DNA from: Acidobacteria bacterium UBA2994
Lineage (GTDB): Bacteria > Acidobacteriota > Vicinamibacteria > Vicinamibacterales > UBA8438
Direction of reading: 5' to 3'
NCBI GenBank assembly: GCA_002346545.1
Contig: DEAA01000032.1
Coordinates: 1 to 18,981, forward strand
DNA length: 18,981 nt
Under the pieces are notes generated by a model, which saw nothing but the letters and a program-made list of their open reading frames with translations, did not search any database and was not told the DNA's origin. Both the position numbers and the translations under genes were made by a program. This document shows positions 7,317-15,432 of the stretch, piece after piece (the stretch's first letter is position 1; each line of letters starts with the position of its first letter).

Positions 7317-8219
7317 ATGTCACTGAAGGCCGTTCGGCGTACGTTCGGACTCCTCGCTCTTGTCTTGTTGGTCGTGGTGGCGGTCGGCGCGCGGCAGCAT
7401 TTCCACTATCTAGACACGCGGCGGGCGACCTTGCAAGACCGCCAGCCCCTGTTCTACAGCAGCGACGTTTTCCACGTCGTGACCTATCTAGAACTGCGGG
7501 GAGGTGGCGACCTGATCGAGCGGTTGCGGGTGTTCAAGCAGGTGACCGAGGGGCAGGGCGCGGCGTGGATCAACGCGGGCCGGGTCGCCACCAACGGCGT
7601 CGGCTCGACTCAACTCGGCGATTCTGACTGGTCGGCGGTGGTGCTCTTGCAGTATCCGTCCCGCGCCATCTACGACGAGGCGGCCTCGACGCCCGAGTAC
7701 AAGAAGGTACTGGCTCGGTTCGACCGCCAGTACTCCCACGGCATGCGCCGGGGAGTGACGAACAACCTCGTGCTGCCGCAGCGGATGTTCCAGCGTCGGG
7801 TCTCCGCCGCGCTGTGGGGCCCCGAGTCTCCGCGTCCGTTCGCACCGGCAGACACGGTCCGCATGCATCACCAGCAGATGATCAAGAACATGCTCGGGCA
7901 GGACGATCCGGCCGGTAAATCGGCAGTCGTGTACAACCTGCAGTTAACCGGGGATCCCGAGCAGCAGGCAGCCAACGCGCGGTATGCCGAACCGATGACC
8001 GCCATGATGGGGAGGGGCGGGTTTGGCCCGTTTCACGCGGGTGTGGCCGAGGCGGTGGAAGGCAGCCTCGATTTCGACAGTCTCCTGATCGTGAACTATC
8101 CGAGCCTGCAGTTTTTTGCCGACATGATCGGCAGCGACTTCTATCAGGGCATTTACCACGACAAGCAGCTGGCCGATACCCAGGCTACCGTTACCTTTCC
8201 GGTCTTGGAGCAGCTGTAG
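7317..8219 (+). CDS. membrane-anchored protein with two DUF1330-like ferredoxin-fold domains
   Basis: The 300-aa product begins with a basic, hydrophobic segment (KAVRRTFGLLALVLLVVVAVGA, about 4-25), probably an uncleaved anchor or signal. Two regions resemble dimeric alpha-beta barrel (DUF1330/ABM-like) domains. The first, about 50-145, has WINAGRVA, SDWSAVVLLQYPS and the EYKKVLARF helix. The second, about 195-298, has SAVVYNLQLTG, FDSLLIVNYPS and FFADMIGSDFYQGIYHDKQL. Single-domain relatives usually dimerise, so a tandem copy could form an internal pseudo-dimer. Function is unknown; related folds bind small organic molecules. GGAAGG precedes ATG 7317 by about 9 nt. The gene is divergent from the VOC gene, with a palindrome between them. 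Confidence 0.7.
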   Translation: MSLKAVRRTFGLLALVLLVVVAVGARQHFHYLDTRRATLQDRQPLFYSSDVFHVVTYLELRGGGDLIERLRVFKQVTEGQGAAWINAGRVATNGVGSTQLGDSDWSAVVLLQYPSRAIYDEAASTPEYKKVLARFDRQYSHGMRRGVTNNLVLPQRMFQRRVSAALWGPESPRPFAPADTVRMHHQQMIKNMLGQDDPAGKSAVVYNLQLTGDPEQQAANARYAEPMTAMMGRGGFGPFHAGVAEAVEGSLDFDSLLIVNYPSLQFFADMIGSDFYQGIYHDKQLADTQATVTFPVLEQL

Positions 8220-8501
8220 GCCGCCGGTTGGGCGTCGGCAGGCGCGGCGTGACTCAGGATGACGAGGTCGTCTGGTTAGTTCGCCGAACCAATTAGCCAC
8301 CAGGATCCCATATGGCCGAACTTGGCGGCAGGAAGATCCATATCTGACACCAGCTGTACTTCAGCGAGGGAGTGCCTCGCCACCTGCGTAGTGCGAGCCT
8401 GGCGCGCTGATCTTCCAGGTTTACGGGATTTGCCCATTCCAGAACACCGAGTCGTAGCGCAGGACCAAAACCGCCTACACTAGGCGGCGGAGGTTCCACA
8501 C
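8220..8501. other. intergenic region before the B-MBL-C unit
   Basis: No convincing gene is present. A minus-strand frame across it is not supported by composition or family likeness. Two small dyads occur: GTTCG-C-CGAAC at 8279-8289, and CCGCCT/AGGCGG (8471-8476 with 8482-8487) just before the ribosome site of paralog B. A -10-like TACACT lies in the loop of the second. Confidence 0.4.
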
Positions 8502-9590
8502 ATGTCTTATCGTGGTCTCGCTCTCGTCGCCGTCCTGGCCCTTGCCCCAGGCCTTGCACGTGCGCAGGACACGCAGGCCGACTTCCCTCGCACGCCGGAG
8601 GGGCGTCCGGACTTCACCGGTCTGTATGACGTAGCGACTATGACGCCCGTCGAGCGGCCGCGCGAGTACGAGGGGCGGCTGCATCTTACTGATGAGGAAG
8701 TAGCCGAAATGGTGCGCTACGAGGAGTTGCGTAACGAGCGCGATCTTGCACCCCTCGATCCCGATCGTGAGGCGCCTCCCGTAGGTGGCGATACGTCGCC
8801 GACAAACTCCTATCTGGAAGGGTTGTTTCGCCTCGGCGGCGGGACGGTGGGCGGCTACAACCTGTTCTGGCTGAGTCCGGGTGAACGACCGGTCACCATC
8901 GATGGACGTGCGCGGACGTCGCTCGTCGTCGACCCTGAAGATGGTCGGGTTCCCCCAATGAGAGCCGAGGCGCGTCAGCGGATGGCTGCGTTGCTGGCCA
9001 GGGCCGCGGCGCCAGACGCCGGTGAGGCGGGCGGTGGCGAGGGCGCCGGTGCGCAATACGACGCGGCCGACCGGCGACCGCTGGCCGAGCGTTGCATCCT
9101 GGGTTTCGGGTCAACTTCTGGACCGCCCACCTTGCCCAACTACTTCTACAACAATCTTAAGTTCATCGTGCAGAACGAAGATTGGGTGCTGATCTACAAC
9201 GAGATGGTCCACGATACGCGCATGGTCCGTATTGACGGCGCGCCCTTGGCGCCGAAGGTGCAGCAGTGGATGGGCAGTTCGGTGGGGCACTGGGAAGGCG
9301 ATACGCTGGTGGTCGAGACCGCCAACTTTACCAACAAGACACGCTTCCGCGGGTCCAGTGAGGAACTGAAGGTAACCGAGCGTTTTACGCCCGGGCCGGA
9401 CGGTACCATCCTGTATCGGTTCACAGTGGAAGACCCCATGACTTGGGAGCGTGCCTGGACCGGAGAATATCTCTGGAACCCGAGCGGCGAGACCATCTTC
9501 GAGTACGCATGTCACGAGGGGAACTATGCGCTCGACACGGTGCTCCGAGGAGCTCGGTTGGCGGACCGCGAGGCAGCGGCTGGTCGTTAG
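8502..9590 (+). CDS. secreted CHEGN-family protein, paralog B
   Basis: At 362 aa this is the longest of the four paralogs. It has a signal peptide (1-22, ARAQ) and the motifs PDFTGLYD (36-43), TSLVVDPEDGRVP (139-151), RCILGFG (C198), FYNN...NEMVHDTRMVRI (215-244), HWEGDTLVVETANF (263-276), ERFT (293-296) and FEYACHEGNYAL (333-344, C337). The additional length is an insertion between the N-terminal block and the TSLVVDP motif, plus an Ala/Gly-rich loop (about 165-186). GGAGG at 8489-8493 sets ATG 8502. It heads a rightward unit with an MBL hydrolase 38 nt downstream and paralog C after that. Molecular function is unknown; it is expected in the periplasm or outside the cell. Confidence 0.85.
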   Translation: MSYRGLALVAVLALAPGLARAQDTQADFPRTPEGRPDFTGLYDVATMTPVERPREYEGRLHLTDEEVAEMVRYEELRNERDLAPLDPDREAPPVGGDTSPTNSYLEGLFRLGGGTVGGYNLFWLSPGERPVTIDGRARTSLVVDPEDGRVPPMRAEARQRMAALLARAAAPDAGEAGGGEGAGAQYDAADRRPLAERCILGFGSTSGPPTLPNYFYNNLKFIVQNEDWVLIYNEMVHDTRMVRIDGAPLAPKVQQWMGSSVGHWEGDTLVVETANFTNKTRFRGSSEELKVTERFTPGPDGTILYRFTVEDPMTWERAWTGEYLWNPSGETIFEYACHEGNYALDTVLRGARLADREAAAGR

Positions 9591-9628
9591 ATTAGGTTGC
9601 ACTGGTGGGAGTGGATAGGAGACAGGGA

Positions 9629-10534
9629 ATGGCACGAAGCATCGTCTTCAGCGTGATGGTTGCGCTCTCTGTTGGGGTGGTGGCCACGCAGGAGCGGGAG
9701 ATGGTCATCGAGGTTGAGCAGCTCGAAGACAACCTGTATGTGCTACGCGGCCAGGGCGGAGGCGGCAATACCGGCGTCTTCGTCACGGGTGACGGCGTCG
9801 TGGTAGTCGACACCAAGAACCCGGGCTGGGGCCAGCCGATCCTAGAAGCGATTCGCGAGCTGACCTCGAACCCGGTCACGACGCTCGTCAATACCCATAG
9901 CCACGGCGACCACGTCAGCGGGAACGTTGCGTTCGCAAGCTCAGTCGAGTTCGTGGCGCACGAGGTGACGAAGGCCAACATGGAAGCGATGCGACCTTAT
10001 ACCGGTCGTACAGAGCCTCCGGTGAACGTGTTCGCAGACACCGACGGGCATGGACTCCCGACGCGTACCTTCACCGATCGGTTGACGATCGGCAGTGGGG
10101 CGGACAGGGTGGACCTCTATCACTTTGGCCGGGCGCACACCGGTGGCGACGCCTTCGTGGTGTTTCCGGCCTTGCGGACGATGCATGCGGGCGACGCGTT
10201 TCTCGGCAAGCGCGTGCCGTTCCTTGATGCCGAGAACGGCGGTAGTGGGGTCGCGATTGCCGACACGCTGCAGCGCGCGCACGACACCATCCCCGATGTC
10301 GACACCATCATCACCGGCCACAGCACGCAGGCCAGTTGGGCCGACCTGAGCGAGTGGGCCGCGTTCAACCGCGACTTCCTGGCGATGGTGCGCGCGGGCC
10401 GGGAGGCTGGCCAGACCGTGGACCAGATCGCGAACGAGTGGACGGTGCCGACGCAGTACGACGACTACAGCGAGCCCAACCCGTCGTCGGTCAGACGTAA
10501 CGTCCAGGTTATCGTCGACGAGCTCGAACGCTAG
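9629..10534 (+). CDS. secreted MBL-fold metallohydrolase between paralogs B and C
   Basis: The 301-aa product has a short signal peptide (about 1-20) and a metallo-beta-lactamase fold. Ligands H90-x-H92-x-D94-H95 lie in NTHSHGDHVSG, with H170 in AHTGGD, D189 in HAGDAF and H231 in ITGHST, so the dizinc set is complete. It differs clearly from the MBL protein at 4385 in motif context (HSHGDH against HYHYDH), so the two are unlikely to be recent duplicates. The natural substrate cannot be told from the sequence. ATG 9629 is chosen because AGGAGA (9617-9622) is 6 nt upstream; a GTG at 9605 would add residues ahead of the signal. It sits 38 nt after paralog B and 49 nt before paralog C, fitting a single transcript. 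Confidence 0.85.
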   Translation: MARSIVFSVMVALSVGVVATQEREMVIEVEQLEDNLYVLRGQGGGGNTGVFVTGDGVVVVDTKNPGWGQPILEAIRELTSNPVTTLVNTHSHGDHVSGNVAFASSVEFVAHEVTKANMEAMRPYTGRTEPPVNVFADTDGHGLPTRTFTDRLTIGSGADRVDLYHFGRAHTGGDAFVVFPALRTMHAGDAFLGKRVPFLDAENGGSGVAIADTLQRAHDTIPDVDTIITGHSTQASWADLSEWAAFNRDFLAMVRAGREAGQTVDQIANEWTVPTQYDDYSEPNPSSVRRNVQVIVDELER

Positions 10535-10583
10535 GAGTACCCGGAAAACGCCGGCGTCCCTGGACGTCGAAGGAGGGGTGAGC

Positions 10584-11582
10584 ATGCGCGTGCGACGCAT
10601 CGGTGTGATGTTGGCGGTGTGTGTCCTGTGGACGCTCGGGGTAAGCGAGGTGTTCGGACAGGAGACCGGCGCCGAGGCGCCGCGCACCTCTTGGGGTGCC
10701 TCCGACCTCCAAGGGGTATGGGACTTCCGTAGTCTTACGCCGATGCAGCGCCCGGAGGAACTCGCCGAGACCGAGACCTTTACCGACGAGCAGGCCGCGG
10801 CTTTCGCGGTAGACGAGATCGGCCGGCGTAGCCGCGACTCAGAGACGTCCGCACGGGCGGCGCGGGCGCGCACGGGCGACATCATTCCCTACAATGATTT
10901 CTGGTTCGACGAGGGTACGTCGGTCACCACTGACCGGACGTCGCTCGTCGTTGATCCGCCCAATGGCCGGACTCCGCCTCGGACAGCGGCGGCGGAAGAG
11001 GCGGCGGCCGAGTTGTCCCGTGTTAGAAGCGGCGTGTCGAGCCACGAGCCGACGCCTGGTGGGTGGGTCGAGGACCTTGGTCCGGGTGGATTGCAAGTGC
11101 GCTGCATCCTCGGCTTCAATTCGGGCCCGCCGATGACGCCGAGTGCCTACAACAACAACGTCCAGGTGTTTCAGACCGAGGACACGGTCGTGCTGCTGGC
11201 CGAGATGAACCACGAAGCGCGCGTGGTGCCGCTCACTGACGAGGACTATGCGCCGGACGCGGTTAGGATGTGGACGGGTGATTCCCGCGGCCGCTGGGAT
11301 GGCGACACCCTGGTTATCGAGACTAGGAACTTCCTGCGTGAGACCAACTTCATGCAGGGTACGACCAGCCGTGATCTCGTGCTGGTCGAGCGGTTGACCC
11401 GGGTCGACGATGACACACTACGCTACGACGTGACTGTGAACGATCCGCGGGTGTGGACCGCACCCTGGACCTTCTCGGTGCCGATGCGGCGCAATCCTCA
11501 GCCGCTCTACGAGTATGCCTGCCACGAGGGGAACTACGGCCTGACGAATATTCTGGCCGGCGCGGTTACCGACGGCAGGTAG
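10584..11582 (+). CDS. secreted CHEGN-family protein, paralog C
   Basis: The 332-aa product has a signal peptide (1-26, VFGQ). Motifs in order are SDLQGVWD (40-47), TSLVVDPPNGRTP (119-131), RCILGFNSGPP (C174), YNNNVQ...AEMNHEARVV (189-215), GRWDGDTLVIETRNF (236-250), ERLTR (269-273) and YEYACHEGNYGL (309-320, C313). It resembles paralog D most closely in the GPP..P..YNNNVQ block. ATG 10584 is chosen because AGGAGG (10571-10576) lies 7 nt upstream; the GTG at 10578 is too close to that site. It is the last gene of the B-MBL-C unit and converges with the nitrilase gene across 12 nt. Its role is unknown. Confidence 0.85.
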   Translation: MRVRRIGVMLAVCVLWTLGVSEVFGQETGAEAPRTSWGASDLQGVWDFRSLTPMQRPEELAETETFTDEQAAAFAVDEIGRRSRDSETSARAARARTGDIIPYNDFWFDEGTSVTTDRTSLVVDPPNGRTPPRTAAAEEAAAELSRVRSGVSSHEPTPGGWVEDLGPGGLQVRCILGFNSGPPMTPSAYNNNVQVFQTEDTVVLLAEMNHEARVVPLTDEDYAPDAVRMWTGDSRGRWDGDTLVIETRNFLRETNFMQGTTSRDLVLVERLTRVDDDTLRYDVTVNDPRVWTAPWTFSVPMRRNPQPLYEYACHEGNYGLTNILAGAVTDGR

Positions 11583-11594
11583 GCGTCCGCCCCC

Positions 11595-12539
11595 TCACGT
11601 GACCGGTCGCTGCGGCGCTTCGTTTACATTCAGCGTGAACACGTCTGGGCGGGCGTAGTGGCCCGTCACGTCGAAATCGAACCGGCTTCGCGGGAGTGCG
11701 GTCAGGTCGAGGTCGGCGTATAGGACCCCCGCGTCATCCCACAGTGGTCCCGCCAGCGCCTCACCCAACGGGCCGTAGATGGCCGACCCGCCGCGACTGA
11801 GGACCTCCGGCCAGGTCTCGATCTCGTCGCGGGTCTCGATGTTGGCCGGATACATGTCACGGTGGGCGTACTGGTTGCACCCAAGGACGAAGCAGCGCCC
11901 TTCGAGCGCGATGTGCTGTAGCGTGGCCTGCCAGCGCGGGCGGCCGTCGGCGGTCGGTGCCAGGTAGATGTCCACGCCCTTGCCGTACATGGCCATGCGG
12001 GCCAACGGCATGTAGTTCTCCCAGCAAATGAGCCCGCCCACGGTGCCGTGGTCGGTCTCGATGGTGGTCAACGTGCTGCCGTCGCCCTCGCCCCAGATGA
12101 ATCGTTCGGCCGCGGTCGGTTTCAGCTTGCGGTGCTTGCCGAGGAGCGTTCCATCGGGGCCGATGTAGATGAGCGTGCAGAAGAGCGTGCCCCCGCTGAA
12201 CGCGCTGTCTCGCTCTACGACGCCGACGCACAGGTGCACGCCGGCCTTCTTGGCCGCGGCCGCCATCCGCTTGGTCTCGGGACCCGGCACCGTGATGGCT
12301 TCCGACCAGTAGCGGGCCCACACGCGACGTCCGGCGTCGGCTCGGCGACCGACCGACGTGCCGAACGCGAGGCCCCACGGGTAGCCACCGACGTACGCTT
12401 CTGGGAAGAGGACGAGCCTCGCGCCCTCGGCGGCCGCGTCGGCAGTCGTCCCGCAGACGGTATCGACGGCCACATCGCGCTGGAACAGGGCCGATGCTGC
12501 CTGGACCACGGCGACACGCACGGATCGGGCCTCAGTCAT
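11595..12539 (-). CDS. nitrilase / carbon-nitrogen hydrolase
   Basis: The 314-aa product is a nitrilase-superfamily enzyme with its Glu-Lys-Cys triad visible: E47 in LFPEAYVGGYP, K138 in GKHRKLKPT and C172 in GGLICWENYMPL. The CWENYMPL context and the YVGGYPWG stretch match true nitrilases (nitrile to carboxylate plus ammonia) better than amidases of the superfamily; the exact nitrile is unknown. No signal peptide is present, so it is cytoplasmic, unlike its neighbours. Length is normal for the family. ATG 12539 is chosen because the conserved beta-strand VRVAVVQAA begins directly after it and AAGAG lies upstream; an in-frame ATG at 12674 would fall inside the esterase gene. It begins 16 nt after the esterase stop and is the last gene of the leftward unit. 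Confidence 0.88.
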   Translation of the reverse strand: MTEARSVRVAVVQAASALFQRDVAVDTVCGTTADAAAEGARLVLFPEAYVGGYPWGLAFGTSVGRRADAGRRVWARYWSEAITVPGPETKRMAAAAKKAGVHLCVGVVERDSAFSGGTLFCTLIYIGPDGTLLGKHRKLKPTAAERFIWGEGDGSTLTTIETDHGTVGGLICWENYMPLARMAMYGKGVDIYLAPTADGRPRWQATLQHIALEGRCFVLGCNQYAHRDMYPANIETRDEIETWPEVLSRGGSAIYGPLGEALAGPLWDDAGVLYADLDLTALPRSRFDFDVTGHYARPDVFTLNVNEAPQRPVT

Positions 12540-12555
12540 GTCGTAGCTCTTGGTG

Positions 12556-13392
12556 TCAGTCGACGGAAGACAACAGTAGATCGAGGCCGCGCGCAAAATT
12601 CCTGGGCGATGGTAGCTCGTGCCCCATACCTTCGATATCGAGGAGATGGAGGTTGGTGAATCCGTCGCCTTCAAATGCCTCGGCCGCCGCGCGACATTCG
12701 CCGCGATTGAAATCGCCGCTCCCGGTCATGATGACCAGCGGCTGCGTTCTGGCGCGGTCAAGCACGTCAACCGCCGGACTGGGAAACTGCGGCACGAGTT
12801 GTCCCGTCGAGGGTGGCCTGACGGCTAGGTAGGTCGTTACGCCGATGATCGGGAAACCTCCGGCGAACAGCTCAGGGTAGGCGACCGCGTGCATGGTTGC
12901 CATCCGGCCGCCGCCTGAGAGTCCAGAGACGAAGATCTGACTTGGGTCGACGTTATAGGCCTTTTGCACGTTCAGCGCGGCGTCGAGCGCCAGGCCGGCG
13001 CGGGGGAAGAGGTGACGCTGATTGCCGGCGTTGTCCGGGCTGATCCAGATCAGGCGACGTTCATCGAACACCGTGCGGAGCGGGGGCGGGATGGCGCCCG
13101 TATCGACTGGCGAAATCCACACCAGTACGCCGTAGGGTTCCCCGTCGGCGTCGTAATCATCCGGTACATAGAGGCTGAAGCTCTCACTCGCGAGGCTGTA
13201 GTCCCAGCGGCTGAGCGCGCCAGGAAACTGGAAGCGGGCGCTCCATCGATTGGCGTCTGACTCGGGAGACCGTTCGGTCAGACGCGCTTGAAACGTTCCA
13301 GTGCGGTGCGGAGTGAGCGGTTCCGGGTCCTGGGCTAGGGCGCCGACGGCGCCACCAAGCAGGGTGGCCAGCAGAAGAACGGTCTTGGGCAT
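12556..13392 (-). CDS. secreted alpha/beta-hydrolase (esterase, PHB-depolymerase-like)
   Basis: The 278-aa product has a signal peptide (1-20, ALAQ) and an alpha/beta-hydrolase fold. The nucleophile elbow is GLSGGG with S159; D227 (TGSGDFNR) and H258 (GMGHELP) complete a likely triad. The region with SFSLYVPDDYD and PYGVLVWIS resembles poly(3-hydroxybutyrate) depolymerase or feruloyl esterase-type secreted enzymes, but the substrate is not established. ATG 13392 has AGGTGA just upstream, and that site overlaps the stop codon of the cytochrome gene. It starts 10 nt after the cytochrome c reading frame and ends 16 nt before the nitrilase, so the genes are almost certainly co-transcribed. Confidence 0.85.
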   Translation of the reverse strand: MPKTVLLLATLLGGAVGALAQDPEPLTPHRTGTFQARLTERSPESDANRWSARFQFPGALSRWDYSLASESFSLYVPDDYDADGEPYGVLVWISPVDTGAIPPPLRTVFDERRLIWISPDNAGNQRHLFPRAGLALDAALNVQKAYNVDPSQIFVSGLSGGGRMATMHAVAYPELFAGGFPIIGVTTYLAVRPPSTGQLVPQFPSPAVDVLDRARTQPLVIMTGSGDFNRGECRAAAEAFEGDGFTNLHLLDIEGMGHELPSPRNFARGLDLLLSSVD

Positions 13393-13402
13393 CGTCGTTC
13401 AC

Positions 13403-14377
13403 CTAGGGCGCGAGGCTTGCCGTGTAGGCGACGATATCGACGATGTCTCCGAGTGACAGGTCCTCCACCTCAGCGTCCATCAGATCAGACCAGGCGCCGT
13501 TCCTCACGCCGGTCTGGAAGTCGTAGAGCTGGCGAGCCATGTAGCTCGGCGATCGTCCTGCTAGCGCAGGCACCGGGCCGAGTCCTCGCAGTCCGGGACC
13601 ATGGCAGACGGTGCAGCCCTCTGTCTTGGCCTCTCCTCGCGCCACAGATCCGGTCGGCACATAGGCGATGAACCCGGTGGCGTCGTCTCGCAGCTTCGTT
13701 CGCTCGAGGTCTTCCGGCGTCTCGACGATACGCATGCTAATCGGCTCGGTGCCGCCGCCTTCGATGACCTCGTGAATCTAGCCCGCGAACCGGGTGCGCG
13801 GTACCTCGTCTGTTTCGACCACCCGAATCCACTGCCTGAATGGCATCGACGCGAAGTACTCGGCGGCCACCCGTGCTTCGGTGTCGGTGGCGGCCAGCCC
13901 GATCCGTTCCATGAACGACGGCGGTCCCATGCGCGGTTCGCCTGTCTTGCGCAGGCCATTCCGCCAGTCGGTCATCTGCTGCACGATGTACTCGTAGGGC
14001 TGCCCGGCCACGCTGGCGTTTTCCGGTTTGCCCTGGCCGTTGGGCAGGTGGCAGTAGCCGCAGGCCACCACGCCGTCGCCGCCGCCGGTAGCGACGACCG
14101 AGGGCATCGGCGGATGGCCGTCGGGGTGCCAGTCGGGCGGACCGTTGTTGATGTTGATCTCCGACCGGGGAATCCGGAGCGGCGAGTTGAGCACCGTCAC
14201 GACTTCGTTCGGGTCTGGTGTCGCGGTATCGTCCGGTAGCGGGTCGTTGAGTACGTACGCCCACGGCATGACGTTGTTCGCGCCGTCCGTGGCCTGAGCC
14301 TGGGCGCTGGCCACGCCGGCGACAGCCAGCAGTGCGGCCGCTAGTGTTGAAGTCAGGCGTGCCGTGTGACGTGTCAT
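13403..14377 (-). pseudogene. secreted diheme cytochrome c interrupted by an in-frame TAG
   Basis: Read through in one frame this is a 324-codon gene: signal peptide (1-27, AQAQ), first heme motif CGYCH (106-110), and second heme motif CTVCH (255-259) in a typical c-type domain ending DIVDIVAYTASLAP. Codon 200 is TAG (13778-13780), right after PRTRFAG. The frame stays open on the far side and continues IHEVIEGGGTEP into the second heme domain. A TGG (Trp) to TAG change would explain it. The distal half has an internal ATG at 13735 but no ribosome site or signal peptide, so it could not be exported for heme attachment. The upstream half alone would be a one-heme protein of 199 aa. It lies 40 nt after paralog D and 10 nt before the esterase. 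Confidence 0.8.
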
Positions 14378-14417
14378 CCTTCAGCCCTTCTCGATTCTGT
14401 GAACCGTGACGCCGAGT

Positions 14418-15425
14418 CTACCGAGTCGCCGCCGCGCGCTCTTCGGCCCGCGCGCCAACGAGCGAGTTGTAGAGGCCGTAGTTGCCTTCATGGCAGGCGT
14501 ACTCGTACAGCGGGAGATCACTCCGGTTCATCGGCAGTTGGCCCGAGAACGTCTCGGTGAAGACGGTTGGATTCTCGACCGTCCATTCATAGAGCAGCGT
14601 GTCAGTGTCACCTCGGGTGAACCGCTCGGTGAGTCTGAGGTTCTCTCCGGTGCCCCACGCATCTCTCGTCGTGCTGAAACTGCCGACCTTGTCGGAAAAA
14701 TTCGTAGTTTCGACCACCAGCGTGTCGCCATCCCAGAATCCGCGTGAGCTGCCGAGCCACTGGCGCACGCCGGTATCGATCGGTGGGGCGTCGTCTAGCC
14801 GAACGATGCGCACGTCGTGGATCATTTCGACGACGAGCGCCACATGGTCGGGTGTCTGCAGGATCTGGACGTTGTTGTTGTAGCCGGCGGGCAGCATCGG
14901 CGGGCCGGTACTGAAGCTAACGATGCAACGCTCGGACAGGCCGCGGTCCTCCGGTCCGTTGGCGCTGATGCCACCTGCGCGGACCCGGACCGGGCGGCCG
15001 CCTGACGACGCGTGTGCCGCGGCGCGGCTTTGCTCGCTCGCCGTCGTCGGCGGGATTTTACCGTCTGGCGGATCGACGATCAGCGACGTCTGGGTGAGGG
15101 CGGTCGGGCGCGAGCGCTCGGTCCAGACCTCCTGTCCATAGGCTCCAGTATCGCCCGGGGCTGGCCCGTCGCGGTCCGTGGCTCTCGCGGCGGCGAGTCC
15201 GGCCTCACCGACGAGCACCGCCTCCTCGGCCGTCAGCGTGTCGCGACCGGAAAACTCGTCTGGGCGTTCGAGGGGAGTGAACGTCCAGTACTCCCAGACG
15301 CCCTGGATGTCGGGAGCGCTCCATGGCGTTGACCGGGTTTGTCCGGTGGACGCCGGCGGGACGACCATCATGACGCCGAGCGCTGCCACCACCGCGCCGA
15401 GCCGCGTGGGGGAGGACGATGTCAT
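14418..15425 (-). CDS. secreted CHEGN-family protein, paralog D
   Basis: The 335-aa product has a signal peptide (about 1-29). Motifs are PDIQGVWEY (38-46), TSLIVDPPDGKIP (113-125), ERCIVSFSTGPP (C167), YNNNVQ...VEMIHDVRIVRL (182-210), FWDGDTLVVETTNF (230-243), ERFTR (267-271) and YEYACHEGNYGL (307-318, C311). The start at 15425 has no Shine-Dalgarno sequence, but TATAAT ends 7 nt before it, so a leaderless message is predicted. It is probably the first gene of the unit D - cytochrome c - esterase - nitrilase. It is divergent from the amidohydrolase lipoprotein with 106 nt between the starts. Function is unknown. Confidence 0.85.
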   Translation of the reverse strand: MTSSSPTRLGAVVAALGVMMVVPPASTGQTRSTPWSAPDIQGVWEYWTFTPLERPDEFSGRDTLTAEEAVLVGEAGLAAARATDRDGPAPGDTGAYGQEVWTERSRPTALTQTSLIVDPPDGKIPPTTASEQSRAAAHASSGGRPVRVRAGGISANGPEDRGLSERCIVSFSTGPPMLPAGYNNNVQILQTPDHVALVVEMIHDVRIVRLDDAPPIDTGVRQWLGSSRGFWDGDTLVVETTNFSDKVGSFSTTRDAWGTGENLRLTERFTRGDTDTLLYEWTVENPTVFTETFSGQLPMNRSDLPLYEYACHEGNYGLYNSLVGARAEERAAATR

Positions 15426-15432
15426 GCACCGG

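Noticed and set aside
8293..8559. 88-aa minus-strand frame in the gap before paralog B, containing LEWANP
   Set aside because: The LEWANP string briefly recalls DUF6152-type proteins, but the rest does not fit, the frame overlaps the start of paralog B, and there is no ribosome site or signal peptide.
9941..10885. 314-aa minus-strand open frame opposite the second MBL gene and paralog C
   Set aside because: It spans parts of two real genes on the other strand and has antisense-type composition.
13403..13735. Separate small cytochrome c gene starting at ATG 13735
   Set aside because: It is in frame with the upstream half across one TAG, lacks a ribosome site and a signal peptide, and conserved-looking codons precede its ATG; it is better read as the distal part of one broken gene.
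13778..13780. Amber codon as programmed recoding (for example UAG as an amino acid)
   Set aside because: TAG is the ordinary stop of most genes in the window, and no recoding structure or other internal TAG is seen.
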